Origin: Sphagnum magellanicum
Lineage: Eukaryota; Streptophyta; Sphagnopsida; Sphagnales; Sphagnaceae
Assembly: GCA_021904315.1 (NCBI GenBank)
Contig: CM038910.1
Span: 18,166,001 to 18,230,000 of the forward strand
Length of the DNA stretch: 64,000 nt
Direction: 5' to 3'
Both the position numbers and the translations under genes were made by a program. Every line of letters starts with the position of its first letter. Within the stretch, counting starts at the first letter, position 1. Below are positions 50,680 through 59,739 of this stretch, one piece after another. A model generated the notes under the pieces. The model was not told the origin of the DNA. It worked only from the letters and a program-made list of their open reading frames with translations, and did no database searches.

Positions 50680-51571
50680 GGGTGCATTCACAATAAAAGG
50701 AGCCAACGGGCCCCAAGTGTAACTCCTTTTTAAGGACTATGTTTTTTCAAGTTTGAAACATGGCCTCCGTGTTTTGGATAGGGCCCATTATTGGATGATA
50801 ATGTCAACTTCAAAAGTTAAATTCACATGTGTTTCCATGAATTTTTGAACAATATGTAAATAAATCTATTTTTTTAATGATAAAATTTTAAGTAAATCAA
50901 ATGTGTAGATTTCAACAAAAGTAAACATATCAATATTTTTTAAATAATATGTGTTTCAAACATTCAATGATACAATATACATTGAATTTATCAAACATAT
51001 TTTTCTTTAATATCATTCCAAATGGAATAGAACATATTCACAAAAAAAACAAGTAATGTTACATAACACATTTATTATTCATGAAAATGCAACCTTGCCT
51101 TCACTTATACCAGAATATATGTTTTTTGTTTGAAAAAGTTTTTCAAATTATGTAATTTTAATGATCAAAAGCACATTTAAACATTAAAAAATGACCATCA
51201 TGGATAATTAAAATGAAACATACATTCAAATTTTTAATGATACCATGCCTTCATAATCATCAATATATGGTCATCCACAAATTTTCAAAATTAATGGTTT
51301 GGTTTTACGTAAGATAAAAGACATTGAAAATTGGAACACCTTATACACATCGAATTTTTCATTCCTTACTATACATTTTATGACCAATGAAACATATCAA
51401 AATCGCACAAAATTCATTTTGATGAAAATTCATAAGTATACAAACATTTTGAAAGTGATTTCATTAAATTATAATCCTTACAACTCACGTAATCATTTTT
51501 CAAAGTCATGGGGGTGCAAGATTTTATGCATGTACACGAAGTCCTTGGCTCCTTTTATTGTGAATGCACTC
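50680..51571. mobile_element. Non-autonomous inverted-repeat DNA transposon, 892 bp
   Basis: The left end GGGTGCATTCACAATAAAAG-GAGCCAA matches the reverse complement of the right end (GAGTGCATTCAC...) over about 27 bp with one difference. The element interrupts the U2 Copia remnant. The uninterrupted sequence is present in U0 (about 6440) and U1 (about 27520). AATA flanks both sides (50676-50679 and 51572-51575), indicating a 4-bp target duplication. No transposase is seen. Confidence 0.85.
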
Positions 51572-52094
51572 AATAATTCAATCAATTATTAAGACAAAAC
51601 ACATTAAAATGCATTATCACTTTGTGAGAAAGATGGTTCTAACAAAGGAAATTGACCTTGTTCATGTTAGTGCTAAAAATCAAATTGTTAACATTTTTAC
51701 AAAGGTTTTAAGTACATAAAAGTTGCAAAAATCCAAAAACATGTTTAATGTATAAAATGTGAACTTGAATTTAAGGGGGAATGTTGAGAATCCAAGTTCA
51801 ATTAGTTAATCTTCATCATTATTATATATGAAAAAAAACTTGATTAGCTTAGTGATTATTTCCTTATTTAGTTTGATTTTTTGTTAAAAAATTAGCTTTT
51901 TGGTTAAATTTTTTAATGTTAATTTTTTCATTATTGCAAGTTTGTGTTTTGGGCGTGACAAAAACCCTGGTGTGTTTTTGAATCTATGTTCCATATTTGT
52001 GAGCATGTTATCTTGATGTCATTATTTATCTTGCAATTGGAAATGTAGTTTGTGAACATGACATAAAAACAATATGTTCACAAATTGCATCCCT

Positions 52095-53390
52095 TTAAGT
52101 AGCCCCTTATGTAGCCCCCTTTTAAACTATGAGAACCTTAAGTAGCATTTCAAATAATTCTTCGGTATCCCTTAACCTAAGAAATCTAAGTAAGTAACCC
52201 CAACAGTAAACTTTATGTAACCCACCAAGTAACCTTTAGGTATCCCATAACCTAATTTAAGTTTTTAGATATCTCCCTAGGTAATCCCTCAATACCCTTA
52301 GGTAGGCTTTATGTAACTTTTAAATAGACTTTAAATATCCTTTAACCTAGGTAAACCCTATGGTGGTTTCCCAAGGTAGGCTTTAGGAAGCCTTCCAAAT
52401 AAGTTTTATGTAGTTCCCCTTTGTAGGATTTTGATCGCCATTAGGTAACCCCTTAGGGTGAAAGTAGGAAAAAAAGAGTCAAGTAATGTGTGGATAGTCC
52501 TTAAAAATTGTTTTTTGAAATTTGAAAAATCACCATGGGAACATTATATATCAAATATATATGTGTGTATATATATATGTAATAAGTTTTTATACTTTCA
52601 AAGTTGTAACTACAAAATTTTCATAAAAATTCACCTTGTTTCAAGAGTCTTTTAAAATGTTTAAAGCACTAAAAAAAAATGTGAACATGTGGTTTTTTGT
52701 ATCAAAAGCCCTTTCCCTTATCAAATGTTTAGCAAATCATTTCAATTTTTTTGGGAACTTTAATATATTCCACATGAAGAGATCCATGTGATATACCTTT
52801 TTAGATTTTAATACTTGAATGTCTTTTTACACTATTATAGTTTTGAATTTGTAATCATGGTTCAAAATAAAATTATAAATTTGACTATAATTTAAGGCTT
52901 GATGCAAAAAAATTGAACTTTTATCATGTTATATGTCATATTTGGCTTCAAATTTGATATTTAGTAAAAGAAATTGTGTGAAAAATGCAATATAAATAAT
53001 TAGCAAATTGCCATGTAAAAAATGCAGTCCTTGGAACAGACTTTAACCTTGGTGCAACTAGTTTTTTTCTTCATACTTTCACCCCTTAAATATGCTCTAT
53101 ATAACCCCTTAAATAATCTTTAGGTATTCCATAACCTAGGTAGGCCCCTAGGTATCTTCTTAAATAAATCCTAACTAACCCTAAGGTGGCTTCTCAAGGT
53201 AGTCCATAGGAAGCCCTCTAGGTAAGCCTTATGTAACCCCATATGTAGCTTTATGTAGCCCCTTAAATAGTCCTTAAGTATCCCATAACTCAAACAAGCC
53301 TCTAGGTGTCTCCTTAGATGGTCCCTACTTAACCACATGGGTAGGCTCTATTTAACCCCCATAAGTATCCATTTAATGGACTCCACCAAC
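52095..53390. repeat. Degenerate CCTTAGGTA / TAGCCCCTTA repeat, U2
   Basis: Same block as 6966-7440 and 28025-28660, split by the transposon at 52456-53084. After the insertion it resumes with CTTAAATATGCTCTATATAA and continues to the minus-strand remnant. Confidence 0.65.
52456..53084. mobile_element. Non-autonomous inverted-repeat DNA transposon, 629 bp
   Basis: Ends GGGTGAAAGTAGGAAAAAAA and, reversed, GGGTGAAAGTATGAAGAAAA. It is absent from U0 and U1, where the flanking words are continuous (GGTAACCCCTTAAATA). CTTA occurs at both borders (52452-52455 and 53085-53088), again a 4-bp duplication. The interior is AT-rich with no transposase. Confidence 0.82.
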
Positions 53391-54720
53391 TAGTTGCATT
53401 TTAGTATTATTTCCTAACATAGTTGCATTCAATGTGACAGGCACATTTTTTTGAACATGTATTCTATTTTGAGTAATAATAGATGGTTTAAGCTGATACA
53501 AAATAGGTTCAATTGGTATAGTAACATGAACACTAGCTGAGTAGGAGGTGTTGCCTATTGTCAATACAGGTTGATTTGGCCTTGGATAAGGGTACCATGC
53601 CGTAGAAATTGTAGCGATTTTCAGATTAACAAATTCAAACATCTTCATCCCATTAAAATATCTTGGATACAAATTTGAATCTAGGAATAAATAAGGTGGT
53701 ATAACATTGTACCACATAGGATAAGAAGGAAAAGGTACATTATTTGTATGACTTCGCATTATTGGTGTAATCGATTGTTGTCAACCTATTGGTTGGGTAA
53801 TGGGTATTGCTTCATTCCTTGTAACAACTTGTGTGAAATTTTGTTGCACAGGTGCAAACAAAAAACCTTTTTGGAATACTAAAAACAATCCATCATGAAG
53901 TGGTCAACTTTTCTTTGAAAATTTGACAAAAACTTTAATCCACAAAAGGACAAAATTTGAAATCATGACCAATTTGTTGACACTAACCACATGTTATGAT
54001 TTCAAGATCAATATTTTCCCTCTGAATTGGTATGTTCTGAAATACATGACATGGTTTTGTTTGCTTTGGATGACCAAACATTGTAAAGCAACTAACTTTG
54101 ACAAACAACAACAGGTACTATATGTGCCTTAGTTAGTCCAAAATGAAGTAAAAACAATTGGTTGGTTTGTGAGTCTCCTATCAAGATGTTGAAGTTATTC
54201 CACCTGATTCAAATATTGAACATGTTCCTATTCTAAATCACCAATAACATGTTCATTGTTTCGAACATCTTCGAATGGTTATATTGATAATGACAATTCA
54301 TTCATTTTTTGGGAATATGATAGTTATGAATTGTAAATTGCTAGTGCTGTTGGGTAGATCTAGCTTCCTGAACATTACAAACAAGTTTAGTTGTTTTTCC
54401 ATTAGGTTGCAAGTTGATTTCTTGTTGTTGGTTTGAAACTTGCAGTGTAAGTTGATGGTTGACAACAGGTACTTGTGATTCCATATTAACTTTTTGTTTC
54501 ATTAGTATTTGTTGTTGATTTGTAACTTCCTTTTGCTAGAATGCATTTGTGTTTGGAACACCCACAAGTTGTGCTTCTTCAAGTTGATTAATTTATTCTT
54601 CCTGTGTTGCTACATTTTCTACTACAAGTTGTTGGGTAGTTAGTTCTAATTGCCTTTTAACACCTTTCATAAGCACCACCCTTGACATTTTTTTCTGTGA
54701 ACCTATTTGTTACAAAAGCA
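53373..54720 (-). pseudogene. Minus-strand coding remnant of unknown family (U2, longest copy)
   Basis: The best preserved part is the 128-codon open frame 53759-53373, with a Pro/Tyr-rich N-terminal part (PFPSYPMWYNVIPPYLF) and a Thr/Asn/Gln-rich C-terminal part ending QLVGGVH. Further upstream on the same strand, to about 54720, a Gln/Val-rich stretch is readable with interruptions (KRQLELTTQQLVVENVATQEE-like). Related copies lie in U0 and U1. No known domain is recognised; gag-like origin is only a guess. Confidence 0.45.
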
Positions 54721-55309
54721 GTGCTACATTACTTTGTTATTCAACAAGCTTTTCTTAGTAGTTAAAAATCGAAATTGACCCCCTTTGTAGATTAAACTAT
54801 AAAATAACAAAACCAACATAGAACAACTTCTATACACAAATATTCTCCAAATATGACAAAACTTAGAAGCTTAAGTTTGCATGGATAGGCACATGTAAAT
54901 GAAAAGTAAAAAAAAATTAAACCAAGTAATTCCTAACCACCTACAATTTAGGTGTCATCCAATTTGTTATCTAAAAATTTCCACCTTAAGTTTGATTCAC
55001 CTAATGTGAGGTTAAATTAATTTTAGCTACCTACCCCCTAGTGTGAAGGGTGCATGGGTTAGTTTACTGGTTAAACTTTAATTGTATTAACCCCCCAACC
55101 AAGGGAGGGTTAAAAGGAACAATAATACTCCTACTAATTATCCCTTGGTGTGAATTGAGCATAAAGAAGCTAGACCTTTTAATATTACAATTTACAAATC
55201 TGAAACAAGATTCAACAATTTATTTCTTCAAGAATTCTGCATTTCAATCTTTACGCCTCATAAAAAATAGTAGTTGCAATCTGCAATCCCATTTAAATGT
55301 GCTGTTGTG

Positions 55310-55545
55310 CTTCCAATAAATAAATAAATAAATAAAAATGTTGGACTTGCCACAGCACTATGGCATAGGCCCATTCTACCCATTAATGAGTCACTAAGGT
55401 GTGGATTGATGCCCATTCTACACATTAATGAGTAACTAAGGCGAGGATGGGTACGCATTCTACCCATTAATAAGTCACGAGGGCGAGGATCGATGCACAG
55501 TCCACCCGTTAATGAGTCAGTAAGGCGAGAATCAATGATTGGTGA
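55310..55545. repeat. (AAAT)n tract and 42-bp minisatellite, U2
   Basis: Four 42-bp units as in U1, with private substitutions. The minus strand is again open across the array (DSLTGG, RDLLMGRM, SLMCRMG, DSLMGRM). Confidence 0.9.
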
Positions 55546-55791
55546 CGGATTGCCTACCGTAGAGGCTTTTAGTTGCCCTTTCTGCCTTGCAACTGCAGAA
55601 TCAGCACTTGGCAAGACAGTTATATTCTTGGAATGCGTTCCAAACGTGCTCTTGCTCCTTCTCCTCTTATTCTTCTTCTTCTTCTTGGTGTGTTGAGAAT
55701 CAGTGCAAACCATGAGAAGAATTTCCCAAGCTTCTTTGAGCATTGTCGGCTGAATGCAAGCGCCAAGAAACTACTACAAGAGCACGAAGAA

Positions 55792-55837
55792 CATAGACGC
55801 GGAGAAGATGATTTGCAAGAGGAGAGATGGTTACACC

Positions 55838-55885
<48 letters not shown>

Positions 55886-56138
55886 TGATCAACAAGAGAA
55901 AACGGAATCTGTAAATTAGGTGTCTGGAAAGATTCGGAGCAGATTTTCTTTCACACATTTACCGCTCTGGAATATATCATCATCATCGTCCGCCATGAAG
56001 TAACGAATCCAGAAAGCATCGCGATACTGTGTAACCCTATCTCACGCGGCGGGAAAGGGTGGAGAGAGAGAGTGCCATGAACGACGTCCAAAGAGGTGAG
56101 ATAGTCTACATGTTTCACGTTCTCTTGTTCTCTCTCTC
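55792..56138. other. Block with (GA)n and possible 5' UTR exon, absent in U1
   Basis: About 347 bp with no U1 counterpart; U1 jumps from GCACGAAGAA to GGTCGCCTCGCTTT. It contains a (GA)n run at 55842-55882 and a second GA-rich stretch. It also holds a possible splice donor AGAG/GTGAGA at 56096, preceded by ATG at 56077. Splicing that ATG to the exon at 56506 gives an immediate stop, so the donor could only serve a non-coding 5' exon. Confidence 0.4.
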
Positions 56139-56340
56139 GCCTCGCTTTTATGTCGTTAGATAACTACTACATGCGCCCAACAGCTATGTAGAGACACAAG
56201 CTCTAATCGAAGATTACTTTTTGAACCTAGAGTTCACAATGAAGTCAATCAGGGAGATAGTAAGCAATGGTGGCTGTTCTGAGTGTGAGGGAAGTATGGA
56301 TGTTTGCTGAAGTTTCCAACGCGGGACTATTTTTGTTGCC

Positions 56341-56360
56341 TTAGGGTTTAGGGTTTAGGG
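56341..56360 (+). repeat. Interstitial telomere-like repeat, U2
   Basis: TTAGGGTTTAGGGTTTAGGG, identical to 31301-31320, about 145 bp upstream of the exonuclease exon start. Confidence 0.8.
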
Positions 56361-56541
56361 CCATATCAAACCGGGGGCGATATTTTCTGCATGCTTTCTG
56401 GAATTCATGAATCTTTCAACTCTAGCTGTAATGCGGGAGGTGGTAGACAGAAGAAAGAAACTGCAATTTATTAGTTCTTGGGCTTAACCCAAATCGTGAT
56501 TGCAGAGTGCTGACTTTGGTGATTTTTGCATCACAGAGAGG

Positions 56542-58833
56542 ATGCACAGAAACCGTGAGATTGCTAGACGTCGCCTTCATTCTCGAATGTTGCAGCTAGA
56601 CCTAGGTTATGGAGGGAGCCATAAATCTCTCCTTGAATCTCAAGCAAAACTCCATAGGGCAATTTCACCCTCATTGGAGACAGCTCTGGAAGAAAGCAGA
56701 AATATTGCCTCACAAATTGTTTGGGATGGATTTCAAAATACAAGTCCTCCTGCAAGCTCCATAGATATGACTGGAATTGACAGGTCTGATTCAAGCTTGA
56801 GGGTTTCACAACAAGACACAATGAAGGAGATTTCTCCACTCAAGAAGCCGCTTCACATTGATCATACACAGCCCACTCTATTATGTTACTCAGGGTTTGT
56901 GAAAAGCACTCAAGAATTTGATTACCTGGTGGTGATAGATTTCGAGTCAACATGTGATCAGCCAGTAAACCTGCAGCCTGCAGAGATAATTGAGTTTCCT
57001 GCAGTTTTGGTGAACTTGAACATGCAAAAATTGGAAGGGAGCTTTCGAACCTATGTGAGACCTGACTGCCATCCACAGCTTTCCCAGTTCTGCAAACTTC
57101 TGACAGGAATACAGCAGGCTGAGGTATGTGTACAATGAGTTCCATTCAATCTCCGGCCCTACTGTAACCATTTCTCTGCTCTTTTTTTCCATTGGTTTTT
57201 ACTGAACATATCATGTGATATCACAGCAGAAATTTCATGTACTATGGAATGTTTCCAGTACTTTGAGGATTGAGAGATTGCTTCACAGAAATCTGTGTGA
57301 CATCATGATTTTGTGCGAGAATCATGCACTGTGAAGATTTATGTGAGAAATATAATGCCCATCTGTGGGGCCATTACTCTGAGGAGTGTGCAGTCAATTG
57401 GGTGCACACGCCACACCTGTCAAGCAGAAAGGAGCCCCCTGACAACCATCACTGACTTTCTACCTATGTGTCTGTCTGATTATCACAATAATGTATTAGA
57501 TTGGGTGTATCCTTCCAATTTTTTGGTCCTTGATCCTCTGGGCTCTGAGAACTGTCTCCTGCTATTCAAGGTGCAGAATCTCAACCGAGACATAATCTGC
57601 GGAGTAAGTATATATCTTATGTACATAATACCAGTTTCCTCTTGCAGTTATTTCATTCAAGGTCGAGTAACTGAGTGATGTTCATCAAAGAATTATGTTC
57701 CATTGTGCAGAAGACCCTGTTCAACATCTGTTCATTACTGTACAGGCCACCAAATATTTACACTCTACAATGAGTATTTCTTGGGCTAGGGATGCAAACT
57801 TGCTGTTCCCCCATCCAAACACATGTATTCCATTCTGTAAAGATAATCTCTGCAGAGTCTCAACCAAGACATAATCTCTGCAGAATCTCAACCGAGACAT
57901 AATCTGCAGAGCTTATTGCTTTCTCACTTTTGACACCATCTATATACTGGAATAGATTGTGTGTACTATATTGTCTGATGTGCAGGTGGTGTGCATATGT
58001 GCAGGTGGATCATGGTGTGTCCCTCAAGAAAGCTCTAGAGATGCATGACTTGTGGTTGGAGGAGAGTGGTGTGAAAAATACACGCTTTGTGATAGTCACA
58101 TGGTCAGACTGGGATTGCAAGGTCATGCTTGAGATGGAATGCAAATGGAAGTCTTTGCAAAAGCCCCCCTATTTCAACAGGTATGAAGGGGCCCACATTT
58201 TAAAGCTTGGTTGTCATCAGTTTAAGCCATTTTCTGACAATGTGCAGGTGTATAGAAGCAGTCTGTAACAATGGCTGCAGTGTCACCACAGTCTGCCAGA
58301 GTTGCTGCAACAGAAAACATTTCTATTGCACATTTTCAAATTTATGTTTCCAGTTTCTCAACAGATATTGAGTTTCTGGTTCTGGAATGGATGGCAGGTG
58401 GATCAACTTAAAAGTCCCATTCCGCAAATTTTCTGGACACATGCAGACAAATTTGCAAGGGGCAGTTGAGCTGTTAGGTCTTGTATGGGAAGGCCGAGAA
58501 CACTGTGGCCTTGATGATGCCAGGAACACAGCCTATCTTGCTCTTGAATTAGTGAAGAAGGGGATCATCTTAAAAGTGACAAATTCTTTCAAGACCTATG
58601 CAGATGATGGGACAAAGCTTTATATTCCAAAGTTGAGGAAGCCAAAAGCTATGCCTAGGCCTTTCAAGAATGCAGAGACAAATGTTGAGGTGGTGGAGAC
58701 AACAATTGATCACAACTCTGCTAACTTAATGTGCTTCTGTGGTGTTCAAAAGCAGAAAACGGGTAGTGAAAAAGCCTGGCCCTACACAGGGACGAAGCTT
58801 CTTCTCATGTGGGAAATGGACGATGACGACTGA
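56542..58833 (+). CDS. ERI-type 3'-5' exonuclease, copy 2, GRF finger frameshifted
   Basis: A DEDDh exoribonuclease of the ERI1/ERI2 type, a family that trims RNA 3' ends (rRNA, histone mRNA or small RNAs). Exons are 56506-57123, 58005-58180 and 58398-58833. Phases fit (0, then 2), with AG/G rebuilding Arg before WINLK. Active-site residues are all visible: Asp and Glu in IDFESTC, Asp in VTWSDWDCKVM, and His and Asp in EHCGLDDARNTA. A linker with KLRKPKAMPRPFKN follows. The family's C-terminal GRF zinc finger starts (MCFCGV), but one inserted T near 58744 shifts the frame to TGA 58831-58833. The unshifted frame would end at 58868-58870. I chose the internal ATG at 56542; an upstream exon cannot be excluded. 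Predicted about 397 residues. It may be a functional nuclease without its finger, or an early pseudogene. Confidence 0.75.
57841..57912 (+). repeat. Short templated duplication in exonuclease intron 1
   Basis: About 2.5 copies of ATAATCTCTGCAGAATCTCA and CCGAGAC are inserted here. U1 has only GATGGTGCAGAGC at the same place. The motif's source (GCAGAATCTCAACCGAGAC, AATCTGCGG) lies about 270 bp upstream at 57573-57603. Confidence 0.75.
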
Positions 58834-59269
58834 CAGCAAATGTCTCTTCTTTCTGTGGGCTCCTTCATAGCCTACTGAAAAATTCAGGTCACTCCATTCC
58901 TCACAAATGTGGATTCTAAGTTAAAACGGTAAATTGAGTGCTCAGGAGTTCTAAGTGTAAAAGTCACAGGATTTCCCAAGTCACTCTGTATTTCCATTTT
59001 CCATAGGTTTGTTCCATGCCAACCCAACTCACTCTGTACACTGAACCTTCATTTCAATGTCAGAAGACTGTCCACCACAGTGTTTGAACTGTGATCACTG
59101 ATGTCTGTTCAGTTCTTCGCACAAGTGAAAGGGAATATCCACTTGACAGAATTTTCCTGTAATATACAGATATTGGGCAGGCAGTCCCATTCTTCAGTTT
59201 TCAAGAATGGCCGGGTTCCAGTTCTCCAACAATTGGTGAAAACTAGACAAGTGAGAAAGAACGAAATTG

Positions 59270-59735
59270 TTTTTGTTGTAAACCCTCAGCTGCAAACCCT
59301 AAGGTTACAACCGAACAACTATAGTTTAGGGTTTGTAAAACCCTAAATCCCTGTGGCTCTAATATGATGGGTGTCTAGTTTAGCCATCCAATCCAGCTCC
59401 CACGGCCACCTTCAACTTGTTTAGGATTTGCCTACATCATGACACCATTCAGATGTTCTCATCCATGTTCTTGTTCATCAACTTTTAGATTTGGAGTTCG
59501 GAGTCTCAATTGTGTGTCCTTTCAAGAAGGAATCATCCATCTGAAACCCTAAATAAGAAGTTGAAAATCCATGTGAAACCCTAAATGAAGATATTGTCCA
59601 TTCAAAACCCTAAGTGGAGTCCCATCCATCTGAACCCCTAAATAAGGCATCATCCATCTGAAATCCTAAATGGAGGTCTCATCCAACTTAAATGGTAAAT
59701 CAAGGTATCATTGAACTGGAATGCTCCATGAAGGT
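59270..59735. repeat. Telo-box hairpin and telo-box minisatellite, U2
   Basis: The hairpin TTTAGGGTTT-GT-AAAACCCTAAA is at 59325-59347. From about 59540 to 59735 follows a degenerate array with a spacing of about 25-35 bp, each unit resembling CATCCATCTGAAACCCTAAA. Five units keep most of AAACCCTAA; later ones decay. U1 has a single unit at about 34418-34440, so the array expanded in U2 or was lost in U1. Confidence 0.75.
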
Positions 59736-59739
59736 CTCA

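Larger units (their letters stand above)
48690..52094 (+). mobile_element. Copia remnant (U2 copy), 5' LTR lost, interrupted
   Basis: Homologous to 4056-6965, but the junction at about 48685-48695 skips about 780 bp relative to U0 (about 3900-4680). The 5' LTR is therefore gone. The 3' LTR is 51782-52094 after TTTAAGGGGGAA. The RNase H tail is readable at about 51593-51720 (HYHFVRKMVLTKEIDLVHVS). An inverted-repeat transposon (50680-51571) sits just upstream of that tail. Confidence 0.75.

Noticed and set aside
55620-55958. Minus-strand open frame with a long Leu-Ser repeat
   Set aside because: It is the translation of the (GA)n microsatellite and not a protein.
56077-56095. Coding first exon of exonuclease copy 2 (ATG with GTGAGA donor)
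   Set aside because: Joining it to the exon at 56506 creates an immediate TGA, so it cannot be a coding exon with that acceptor.
59540-59735. CRISPR-like spaced repeats
   Set aside because: The spacing is irregular, repeats are degenerate and the context is a plant nuclear genome; it is a minisatellite.
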